This document shows, piece by piece, positions 1-5,450 of a DNA stretch of 5,450 nucleotides. The position numbers and the translations under genes are program-made. Below the pieces are notes generated by a model. That model searched no databases. It had not been told where the DNA came from and saw only the letters and a list, made by a program, of their open reading frames with translations. This DNA is from an uncultured Gemmatimonadota bacterium (GTDB taxonomy: Bacteria > Gemmatimonadota > Gemmatimonadetes > Gemmatimonadales > Gemmatimonadaceae), in contig CAMLIU010000141.1 in assembly GCA_946479995.1 (NCBI GenBank), positions 1-5,450 on the forward strand. The letters are read 5' to 3'. Numbering within the stretch: position 1 is the first letter of the stretch; the number at the start of each line of letters is the position of its first letter.

Positions 1-1632
1 GGGGCGGGCAAGTCCATCATCGTCGGCGCGCTGGGGCTCCTGCTCGGCGAGCGCGCCAGCACGGACCTCATCCGCAGCGGCGCCGACCGCGCCACGGTGG
101 AAGGGGTGTTCGAGGTCTCCGATCGTCCCGAGATCCTGGAGCTGCTCGACGAACGCGGGATCGACGTCGAGGAATCCCTCGTCGTGCTCAAGCGGGAGAT
201 CGTCGCCGCGGGGCGCGCGCGGGCCTGGGTGAATGGCACCACGGTCAACGCCGGCATCCTCGCCGAGATCGGCCGCCACCTCGTCAACCTGCACGGCCAG
301 CACGAGGCGCAAACACTGCTCGATCCGGAGGCGCAGCGTCGCATCCTGGACGCTTTTGCCGGCGCCACCGAGCAGGCGGCCGCGGTTCGCGAGGCGTACG
401 ACGCATGGTCCGCCGCGCGGCGCCAGATCTCCGAGCTGATGCGGCGGCGCGCCGATGCGGAGAAGCGCGCCGACTACCTGCGTCACGTCGTCCAGGAGAT
501 CGAAGGGGCGCGGCTCGTGGAAGGGGAGGACGCGCGCCTGGAAGACGAGGCGCGGCGGCTCGAGCACGCCGAGGAGCTGCGCGAGCTTGCCGGCGGCATC
601 TCGAGCGCCATCGAGGGAGACGAGGGTACGATCCTCACCCAGCTGTCACAGGTCGCGCGCCTGCTGTCGAGCATCCAGCGCATCGATCCCGCGCTGTCGC
701 GGCTGCAGGAGCTCTACGACGCGGCGTACTACAACCTCGAGGCGCTGGCGCGCGACGTGGCCGAGTACGAGGCGTCGGTGGAGCTCGACCCCGCTCGGCT
801 GGAGGAGGTGCGCCGTCGGCGTGACCTCCTCTTCCGGCTCACCAAGAAGTACGGCGCCACCCTGGGCGAGGTCATCGAGGCGGGGCGCACCGCCCGGGCC
901 GAGCTCGACCTCGTGGATTCCGCGGGTCTCGACCTGCGCGCGCTGGAGGAGCGCGAGCGTGAGGCCGAGCGCACGCTGCACGAGCGTGCCGCCTCGCTCA
1001 CCGCTGCGCGTCGCGACGCCGCCGAACGGCTCGGCGTCGCCGTGGATGAAGTGCTGCCCGACCTCGGCATGCCCGACGGTCACTTCATCGCCGCGCTCGT
1101 TCCCGCCCGCGAGATCGGTCCCGATGGCGCGGAGACCGTCGAGTTCCGCGTCTCGCTCAACGTGGGGCACGAGGAGCGGCCGCTGGCGCGTGTCGCATCG
1201 GGCGGCGAGCTCTCCCGCGTCATGCTCGCCCTCAAGACGATCCTCGCGCGGCTGGACCGCGTCCCGACGCTGATCTTCGACGAGGTGGACGCCGGCATCG
1301 GCGGGCGCGTGGGGCTGCAGGTGGGCGAGACGATGCGACGCGTTGCGAGCTATCACCAGGTGTTCGCCATCTCGCACCTGCCGCAGATCGCGGCGCGCGC
1401 GCACCATCACATCCTGGTCGCCAAGGGCGCGCGCGGCGGCGTGACGACGGCCGACGTCACCGTCCTCGAAGGTGAGGCGCGGGTCACGGAGATCGCGCGA
1501 ATGCTCGGCGGCGACCCGGAGAGCGACGTGAGCCGCGCCCACGCACGCGAGCTGCTGGAGAGCGCTGCGACCGTCGCCGCGCCGGAGCGCGCGGCAACCC
1601 CCCGCCGTCAGTCGGCGCGACGCAACCGGTAG
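1..1632 (+). CDS. recN: DNA repair protein RecN (SMC-like ATPase), 5' end outside window
   Basis: RecN is a cytoplasmic, cohesin-like ATPase of the SMC/ABC class that acts with RecA at DNA double-strand breaks. The frame is open from base 1 and gives 543 codons; the family is usually about 550-570 residues, so some 30 N-terminal residues are missing. The first codons read GAGKS, the end of Walker A. Window codons 98-104 carry the RecN hallmark HGQHEAQ. Roughly codons 120-340 are rich in Glu, Arg and Leu and fit the coiled-coil arms. The second ATPase half follows: ABC signature SGGELSR (codons 400-406), Walker B with D-loop TLIFDEVDAGIGG (423-435) and the H-loop histidine in AISHLPQIA (459). 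The frame ends with two adjacent TAG codons (1630-1635). The basic tail after codon ~522, ending RRQSARRNR, looks lineage-specific and is partly encoded in the 25 bp shared with the convergent gene. The GTG at 97 is inside the ATPase domain and is not the true start. Identification is firm. Confidence 0.96.
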   Translation, partial: GAGKSIIVGALGLLLGERASTDLIRSGADRATVEGVFEVSDRPEILELLDERGIDVEESLVVLKREIVAAGRARAWVNGTTVNAGILAEIGRHLVNLHGQHEAQTLLDPEAQRRILDAFAGATEQAAAVREAYDAWSAARRQISELMRRRADAEKRADYLRHVVQEIEGARLVEGEDARLEDEARRLEHAEELRELAGGISSAIEGDEGTILTQLSQVARLLSSIQRIDPALSRLQELYDAAYYNLEALARDVAEYEASVELDPARLEEVRRRRDLLFRLTKKYGATLGEVIEAGRTARAELDLVDSAGLDLRALEEREREAERTLHERAASLTAARRDAAERLGVAVDEVLPDLGMPDGHFIAALVPAREIGPDGAETVEFRVSLNVGHEERPLARVASGGELSRVMLALKTILARLDRVPTLIFDEVDAGIGGRVGLQVGETMRRVASYHQVFAISHLPQIAARAHHHILVAKGARGGVTTADVTVLEGEARVTEIARMLGGDPESDVSRAHARELLESAATVAAPERAATPRRQSARRNR

Positions 1633-3308
1633 TAGATCCGCAGCTGGATCTGGTCACGGGAGGCCTTCGGCAGCCCCGCGTCTCCGCTCACAGTCTCCAG
1701 GTGTGCGAACGTCACCTCGATCGGGTATCGCGCCCGTCCACGTGCGTACGCGTTCACCGTCGAGAACCGGAATCCGACTCCGAGGCGCTGCGCGGTCGTC
1801 GTCGAACCGACCGTCGTCGCGACAGACGGCGCCGGGTCGTTGCGGCAGCTCGCGCATGGCGGAGCGGTGCCAGCCGAATAGGTGGTCGCGCCCACCCGTT
1901 CCAGGCCGTAATGCCCATCCACCGACAGCCAGTCGCTGAAGTAGTAGCGCGGTGTCAGGTCCAGGCCGACCACGTCGCCAGCCGTCCGGCTGCGCTGGCC
2001 GAAGGCCGGGAATGGGTACGGCGCCTCCGGATTGCCGTACAGCGACGCCGTCACGGTACGCGCGAAGGCCTTCGCATACCTTGCCGCGATCGTGCCGCCA
2101 AAGCGCCCGCTGATCAGGTCGAGGGCGGAATGCACCTCCACACCCGCTCCCTCGCCTGGCGCGATGTCCACGAGGTCACGTGCCGAGTCGGCCTGGCTCG
2201 TGGCGAAGCGGACCGCCGCACCCACCAGCATGCGTGATTGCAGGCGCGGGACCGGGCCCTCGCCGCGGGCGAAGCGGTCGAAGAGCAGGAACTTCGCGCC
2301 GACCGCCACGTCGCCGATCCCCAGCCGATCCGACGTGTGGAGCGAGTCGAGCCCGCCCGCGAGTGGACTCTGCAGCAGACCCGGCGTGCCCGCTCGCCCC
2401 TGCAGGTCGACGTACGAGAAATCCGTCGTCGCCAGGAACACGCCCGTGCTCGCCCCGGCGCCCGCACCGAGGTACTGCTGCAGCGCCGTGTTGATCGCCT
2501 GGCGCCGCCCCTCGATGGACGTCGCGAGCGCGCTGCCCTCGCGCGGCGCGAGCAGCGCGCTCGCAGCCTCGGTACCAAGCACGAGCACGGCGTTGGCGTA
2601 GGCCCGTGCCTGGTCGCGTGCGGAGGCGGCGCCGGCGGGATCGGCGTTGACCGCGGAGCACCCCGACGCTCCCGGATCGGCCGCGCATTGCGTGATGAGC
2701 TTCGCCAGCTGATCGCTCGCCTGCTGGAACGCGCTTGCAAGATCGAGGTTCTGCTGCGCAGCCTCACTGCGCCTGCCGGAGGGGACGAAGCCCATGTTGG
2801 CGCGAGCGGCCGAGTCCTCGTTGACCCGTAGCTGCACCACGCGGCGCGTCTGCACGACGGGCACCTGCACGCCGACGCTCAGCCGGCGTGTCACGCCGTA
2901 CTCGAGCGAGATGGGCGTGGTCACGATGCGCGCGCCGCCGCGGACCTCGAGGCGTCCGAGTGACAGCCGGACGGCAGGATCGCCGGCGAGCGTCTGCAGG
3001 CTGCCCTCCGTGGAGGCGAGCAGCGGGAACTGTGCGACGCCCAGCGCGGTCGTCGAGAGGTCCGAGCTCAGGGGCTCCGTGCCCCCCGATGCGGTGAAGC
3101 GCTCGTCGTAGCGCGTCCAGGCGGTCGTGATCCCGAACCGGAGCGAGCCGGCAGCGAGGGGCGCGGCGTCCTCGGTGTGGGAGAGCGGGGCCTGCGCGCG
3201 AAGGGTCGGCACCGCCGCGAGCGGCGCGACGACTGTGAGCAGGAACGAGGACGCGCGGCGAAGGGCAGGGAGTGCGGCAAGCGGCGGCATGGGGGCGAAG
3301 GTTATCAT
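1608..3308 (-). CDS. Secreted outer-membrane beta-barrel-like protein with helical insertion, function unknown
   Basis: I do not recognise a named family. The 566-residue product begins with a clear signal peptide: Arg17-Arg18, a hydrophobic core at about residues 20-36 and a cleavage motif RAQA, so cleavage probably follows Ala40. Residues ~52-160 and ~325-566 contain many alternating, aromatic-bearing short strands, for example around 133-152, 330-343, 448-470 and 507-520, and the chain ends RIYYRLRRAD. This pattern is typical of outer-membrane barrels. Between them, about residues 178-285 are Ala/Gln/Leu-rich and look alpha-helical. The insert has two of the four cysteines (208, 217), spaced for a disulfide-closed loop; the others form a CASC pair (485, 488) in a predicted loop. 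A porin-like, MetA-pathway-type or other envelope role is possible but unproven. Start choice is uncertain: ATG at 3308 has a G5 run 9 nt upstream, while ATG at 3290 gives a neater signal peptide. The stop (TGA, 1608-1610) lies inside recN's 3' end. The gene is transcribed alone, convergent with recN and divergent from the glycosidase-like gene. Confidence 0.82.
   Translation of the reverse strand: MITFAPMPPLAALPALRRASSFLLTVVAPLAAVPTLRAQAPLSHTEDAAPLAAGSLRFGITTAWTRYDERFTASGGTEPLSSDLSTTALGVAQFPLLASTEGSLQTLAGDPAVRLSLGRLEVRGGARIVTTPISLEYGVTRRLSVGVQVPVVQTRRVVQLRVNEDSAARANMGFVPSGRRSEAAQQNLDLASAFQQASDQLAKLITQCAADPGASGCSAVNADPAGAASARDQARAYANAVLVLGTEAASALLAPREGSALATSIEGRRQAINTALQQYLGAGAGASTGVFLATTDFSYVDLQGRAGTPGLLQSPLAGGLDSLHTSDRLGIGDVAVGAKFLLFDRFARGEGPVPRLQSRMLVGAAVRFATSQADSARDLVDIAPGEGAGVEVHSALDLISGRFGGTIAARYAKAFARTVTASLYGNPEAPYPFPAFGQRSRTAGDVVGLDLTPRYYFSDWLSVDGHYGLERVGATTYSAGTAPPCASCRNDPAPSVATTVGSTTTAQRLGVGFRFSTVNAYARGRARYPIEVTFAHLETVSGDAGLPKASRDQIQLRIYYRLRRAD
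3297..3301 (+). promoter_or_regulatory. Ribosome binding site (GAAGG) supporting TTG start at 3308
   Basis: GAAGG lies 6 nt upstream of the TTG at 3308, a good Shine-Dalgarno spacing. It is the main reason for preferring this start over GTG 3344, which has no purine-rich site before it. The site is at the same time in the first codons of the minus-strand gene if that gene starts at 3308. A rival AAGGG (3261-3265), 6 nt before GTG 3272, keeps the choice open. Confidence 0.45.
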
Positions 3309-3327
3309 TGGGGCGCACCCCCATCAA
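3301..3327 (-). promoter_or_regulatory. Weak candidate promoter for the barrel-protein gene
   Basis: On the minus strand, TTGATG (3327-3322, 4 of 6 to the -35 consensus) is followed after 15 nt by GATAAC (3306-3301, 4 of 6 to the -10 consensus). Transcription would begin near 3294, only about 4 nt before the ATG at 3290, giving an almost leaderless mRNA and excluding the ATG at 3308, which would lie in the promoter. The spacer is short for sigma-70 and the host's promoter rules are unknown, so this is tentative. On the plus strand the same AT-rich island reads TATCAT (3303-3308), 5 of 6 to a -10 box, but without a matching -35. Confidence 0.25.
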
Positions 3328-5119
3328 CTTCGACCGACACTCCGTGACTCGCTTCGCGCTCCCGACGGTCCCCTGGCAGCTGACGGGCAATCACTGGCTC
3401 GTGCTGCCGTGCATCCATCCCGCCAACGGCGCCGTGCACATGGTGGGAATGCTGCATCGCGGCGCGCGGGCGGCGGTCGAGCTCGCGGGCAGCGCCGAGT
3501 ACCTGAATGGATCTGGCGACGCGCTGCTCACGCCCGTGGTGGAGATCGACGGGGTGGAGCAGGACCTCTCCGCCGGCATGATGGCGTGGGAGCGTGTGGC
3601 GCAGTGGCTCCCGACGTTCACCTGCACCTTCGGCGATCTGGTGGTCCGCGGCACCGTGTTCGCGCCGTACGGACGCGACATCGACATGGCGGGCGCCGTG
3701 TATGCGCTGGGCGTGGAGAACCGAGGTGCGAGGGAGCATCGGGTCACGCTGGGACTCCGCGGCACCCTCGGGCACCGCCAGCTGCGTGTGCGAACCCCCC
3801 GTGCTGCCGCGGATGAATCGCGCGTCTCGTCGTTCGGCGACGGCGTCATCCTCCTCGAGGGATCCGCGCAACCAGGACTCGTGGCGCTCGCGCTCCGCGC
3901 CGACGGCGACGCGGCAGCGCGCGTGTCGGGACGGAGCTTCTCCCTCACGCGCGAGCTGGCGGTGCCGCCGCGCGACCAGGCGCAGGCCGCGTTCTACCTG
4001 GGGGCCGGTCCGGAGCGCGATGGCGCGGTCGCCACTGCCGCCGTCCTGCAGCGTCGTGGCTGGCGAGCGCTCCTCGCCGGCACCCGCGACGCATTGCAGC
4101 AGCTGGAACAGAGCACCGGCAGCGAGGCGGTTGATCGATTGATCAACCGCAACCTGCTGTTCGCGTACTTCTATGCGCTGGGCCGCGCGCTCGACGATGC
4201 GCACTACTACGTGGTCCGCACCCGTGTGCCATGGCATGGCGCCGGCATCACCGTGCGCGATTGGGAAGCGCTCATGTGGGTGCTCCCCGCCGTGCAGCTC
4301 GCCGACCCCGGGCTCGCGCGCGAGACGCTGCTACGGATGTGCGAGCTCCACGCCTACGCGCCCGGCCGCGGAGTTCACTACATGGACGGGACGATGTTCG
4401 AGCCCGGGTTCGCCCTCGAGGGTGCCGCGGCCTACCCGCTCGCGGTGGATCGCTACCTCCGCGATACGGGTGACGACGCCATCGTCGACGAACCCGCCAT
4501 CGGCGACGCGCTCTACGCGGCGAGCGACGACCTCCGCGAGCGCCGCGACCAGCGAGTGCCACTCTACTCCACGGAGGTGCACCCCGATGGCGCCACGTCG
4601 GTGCACCCCTTCACGCTGCACGGCAACGCCGTTGCCGCACTCGCCCTCGACGTCCTTCGGCGCACTCTGGACGAGCAGTCCGCGCGCGACGTCCAGGACC
4701 CGGCCGCGGTGCGGGCGGCCATTCGGCGCCACTTCGCGGCCGACCGCGACCCCAAGGCGACGCTCGCGGCCTCGGTGGACCTCGCCGGCCACACCAGCAT
4801 GGAGGACGTCCCCTCCGCGAGCGCCCTCTGGCTTCCGCTGTACGAGGCCATCGGCCGGGACGACTCGCTGTACCGGCGCACGGTGAAAGCCATCCCGCCC
4901 GACGATGAGCTGCTCGTCCGCCGCATCGCCCGGCTGCTCGGTCCCGGCGGCGATGCGATGCTGCAGTGGCTGCGACGCGCACCGCTGGATGGCGGCCTGG
5001 CGGCGGAGGTGGTGGACGATGCCGGCGTCGCCATCGCCAACGGCGGCGACGCCTCGCTTTCGGGGTTGCTCGCGGCGACGGTGTGGTACGCCGTCCATGC
5101 GCTCGGGCTGGCCGTGTGA
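3308..5119 (+). CDS. Putative (alpha/alpha)6-barrel glycoside hydrolase-like protein
   Basis: The product (603 residues from the TTG) has no signal peptide or membrane segment, so it should be cytoplasmic. Residues ~1-225 look all-beta and start with a compact motif, GNHWLVLPCIHP (27-38), like the N-terminal beta-sandwich of glycogen-debranching, GH65- or GH94-type enzymes. From about residue 274 the chain turns helical, as in six-hairpin glycosidases. Seen there are VRDWEALMWVLP (316-327, comparable to the R-D...P segment of debranching-enzyme C-terminal domains), FEPGFALEGAAAYPLAVDRYLRDTGD (from 364), a Thr-Glu-Val-His-Pro-Asp segment followed by HPFTLHGNA (422-441), and MEDVPSASALWLP (498-510). 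Asp318, Glu320, Glu423 and Asp427 are candidate acidic active-site residues by position only. Fold assignment is inference; the CAZy family, substrate and hydrolase-versus-phosphorylase chemistry cannot be told. Starts: TTG 3308 has GAAGG 6 nt upstream and is preferred. GTG 3272 has AAGGG 6 nt upstream but adds 12 residues opposite the neighbour's signal peptide. GTG 3344 has no visible RBS. Confidence 0.8.
   Translation: MGRTPINFDRHSVTRFALPTVPWQLTGNHWLVLPCIHPANGAVHMVGMLHRGARAAVELAGSAEYLNGSGDALLTPVVEIDGVEQDLSAGMMAWERVAQWLPTFTCTFGDLVVRGTVFAPYGRDIDMAGAVYALGVENRGAREHRVTLGLRGTLGHRQLRVRTPRAAADESRVSSFGDGVILLEGSAQPGLVALALRADGDAAARVSGRSFSLTRELAVPPRDQAQAAFYLGAGPERDGAVATAAVLQRRGWRALLAGTRDALQQLEQSTGSEAVDRLINRNLLFAYFYALGRALDDAHYYVVRTRVPWHGAGITVRDWEALMWVLPAVQLADPGLARETLLRMCELHAYAPGRGVHYMDGTMFEPGFALEGAAAYPLAVDRYLRDTGDDAIVDEPAIGDALYAASDDLRERRDQRVPLYSTEVHPDGATSVHPFTLHGNAVAALALDVLRRTLDEQSARDVQDPAAVRAAIRRHFAADRDPKATLAASVDLAGHTSMEDVPSASALWLPLYEAIGRDDSLYRRTVKAIPPDDELLVRRIARLLGPGGDAMLQWLRRAPLDGGLAAEVVDDAGVAIANGGDASLSGLLAATVWYAVHALGLAV
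4127..4150. repeat. Perfect 10-bp inverted repeat with 4-nt loop, inside a coding region
   Basis: GCGGTTGATC (4127-4136) and GATCAACCGC (4141-4150) are exact reverse complements around a GATT loop. The element lies inside the glycosidase-like gene at the codons for A-V-D-R-L-I-N-R, where the beta domain gives way to the predicted helical barrel. No T-run follows, so it is not an intrinsic terminator. It may be a protein-binding palindrome, an mRNA hairpin or chance. Confidence 0.5.
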
Positions 5120-5137
5120 GTGCCGGCGTCGCGACTA

Positions 5138-5164
5138 CCGACACGCGCGTCGGAGTCTTATATT
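5138..5164 (+). promoter_or_regulatory. Probable promoter of tRNA-Gly
   Basis: TATATT (5159-5164) matches the -10 consensus at 5 of 6 positions and is the clearest AT-rich hexamer in the gap between the glycosidase-like gene and the tRNA. It predicts a start near A5171, 3 nt before the mature tRNA. CCGACA (5138-5143) shares four bases with the -35 consensus, but the 15-nt spacer is short; stable-RNA promoters often have short GC-rich spacers. The -35 region also forms the left arm of a short inverted repeat, CCGAC (5138-5142) with GTCGG (5149-5153). Confidence 0.5.
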
Positions 5165-5173
5165 CGCTGCATC

Positions 5174-5246
5174 GCGGGAATAGCTCAGTTGGTAGAGCAC
5201 AACCTTGCCAAGGTTGGGGTCGCGGGTTCGAGTCCCGTTTCCCGCT
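5174..5246 (+). tRNA. tRNA-Gly (anticodon GCC)
   Basis: The 73-nt sequence folds into a full cloverleaf. The acceptor stem is GCGGGAA (5174-5180) with TTCCCGC (5239-5245), and the discriminator is T5246. The D stem is GCTC/GAGC (5183-5186, 5195-5198). The anticodon stem is CAACC/GGTTG (5200-5204, 5212-5216) with loop TTGCCAA, placing GCC at 5207-5209, which reads GGC and GGU glycine codons. The variable loop has 5 nt. The T arm is GCGGG, TTCGAGT, CCCGT (5222-5238) with one G-U pair. The 3' CCA is not encoded, so it must be added after processing. The gene starts 54 nt after the preceding stop codon and is followed by an intrinsic terminator. Confidence 0.97.
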
Positions 5247-5258
5247 CTGGACACGACG

Positions 5259-5286
5259 ACGGGGGAGCGGATGCTCCCCCGTTTTT
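5259..5286 (+). terminator. Rho-independent terminator between the two tRNA genes
   Basis: A perfect 10-bp stem, ACGGGGGAGC (5259-5268) with GCTCCCCCGT (5273-5282), closes a GGAT loop and runs into five T residues (5282-5286). This is a textbook intrinsic terminator on the plus strand. It starts 13 nt after tRNA-Gly and should end that transcript. It sits only 11 nt before tRNA-Leu, which raises the question of how that gene is transcribed. Confidence 0.9.
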
Positions 5287-5297
5287 CGTTGCCGCGC

Positions 5298-5381
5298 GCC
5301 GGGATGGCGAAACTGGCAAACGCGCGAGACTTAAAATCTTGTGCCCGCAAGGGCTTCCGGGTTCGATCCCCGGTCCCGGCA
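5298..5381 (+). tRNA. tRNA-Leu (anticodon UAA)
   Basis: The 84-nt sequence folds as a class II tRNA. The acceptor stem is GCCGGGA (5298-5304) with TCCCGGC (5374-5380), and the discriminator is A5381, the base expected for leucine tRNAs. The D stem is GCG/CGC (5307-5309, 5321-5323) with a large loop containing GG. The anticodon stem is CGAGA/TCTTG (5325-5329, 5337-5341) with loop CTTAAAA, placing TAA at 5332-5334, which reads UUA and UUG. The 15-nt variable arm (5342-5356) forms a GCCC/GGGC hairpin, typical of Leu and Ser tRNAs. The T arm is CCGGG, TTCGATC, CCCGG (5357-5373). CCA is not encoded. In so GC-rich a genome UUA codons should be rare, so this tRNA probably serves mainly UUG. Confidence 0.97.
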
Positions 5382-5450
5382 TCTCCCAGGGTGGACGACG
5401 ACAGAACGGCGCGGGGGCCGCCGGGGACGCCCCCGGGTGTGGCCACGGCG
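5382..5450. other. Downstream flank without a recognisable gene
   Basis: The last 69 nt contain no gene I can support. A GC-rich hairpin can form, CGGGGGC (5412-5418) with GCCCCCG (5429-5435), or alternatively CCGGGG (5421-5426) with CCCCGG (5431-5436). No T-run follows either, so it is at best a weak or factor-dependent end for tRNA-Leu. A coding region may begin beyond or at the edge of the window, but no start can be chosen. Confidence 0.4.

Noticed and set aside
97..99. GTG as the start codon of recN
   Set aside because: The frame is open to base 1 and the upstream codons encode the Walker A residues GAGKS, so the true start lies before the window.
646..1542. Long minus-strand open frame (298 codons) opposite recN
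   Set aside because: recN is unmistakable on the plus strand. Long antisense frames are expected in GC-rich genes, and this one has no domain pattern.
2524..2564. 13-bp inverted repeat GCGAGCGCGCTGC / GCAGCGCGCTCGC with 15-nt spacer
   Set aside because: It comes from two nearby copies of Ser-Ala-Leu codons (AGC GCG CT) in the barrel-protein gene. AGCGCGCT is itself a palindrome, so a repeated coding motif looks like an inverted repeat.
3127..3816. Plus-strand open frame (229 codons) spanning the divergent junction
   Set aside because: It overlaps the signal-peptide region of one gene and the conserved N-terminal domain of the other in a different frame, and its sequence is Arg/Ala/Gly-rich without motifs.
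3305..4237. Long minus-strand open frame (310 codons) opposite the glycosidase-like gene
   Set aside because: The sequence is low-complexity, rich in Arg, His and Ala, with no recognisable motif. It lies opposite a well-structured plus-strand protein and looks like a GC-driven shadow.
5174..5381. tRNA genes as an integration site for a mobile element
   Set aside because: Neither tRNA 3' end is duplicated in the window, and no integrase or other mobile gene is present.
5135..5446. Minus-strand open frame (103 codons) across both tRNAs, including a peptide reading NGTRTRDPNLGKVVLYQLS
   Set aside because: This is the antisense translation of the tRNA genes, a well-known source of spurious protein annotations.

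Overview
This is a GC-rich, gene-dense stretch of a bacterial chromosome. It holds the 3' part of recN, two divergently transcribed genes of uncertain function, and two tRNA genes. The signal peptide plus predicted outer-membrane barrel of the second gene argues for a diderm (Gram-negative type) host. The base composition and protein style would fit a group such as Gemmatimonadota, but that is a guess without any search. I see no mobile element, CRISPR array, phage gene or defence gene.

Layout: (1) 1-1632, plus strand: recN, lacking its first ~30 codons because the window opens inside the Walker A motif. (2) 1608-3308, minus strand: a secreted, probable outer-membrane beta-barrel protein with an unusual helical insertion. 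Its 3' end overlaps the end of recN tail to tail by 25 bp. (3) 3308-5119, plus strand: a cytoplasmic protein that looks like a two-domain sugar-active enzyme, with an N-terminal beta-sandwich and a C-terminal (alpha/alpha)6-barrel. It is transcribed away from (2), and the two start regions touch or overlap. (4) 5174-5246: tRNA-Gly(GCC). (5) 5259-5286: a strong intrinsic terminator. (6) 5298-5381: tRNA-Leu(UAA), beginning 11 nt after the terminator's T-run. The last ~70 nt hold no gene I can support.

The genes do not form one pathway. recN belongs to DNA double-strand-break repair, the barrel protein to the cell envelope, the glycosidase-like protein to carbohydrate metabolism, and the tRNAs to translation. 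The most interesting points are the compression of signals: the near-zero divergent junction around 3290-3344, a terminator between two tRNAs that leaves almost no room for the second tRNA's promoter, and a perfect 10-bp inverted repeat inside the glycosidase-like gene. The barrel protein is the least familiar product. I found no convincing evidence of a new multi-gene system.
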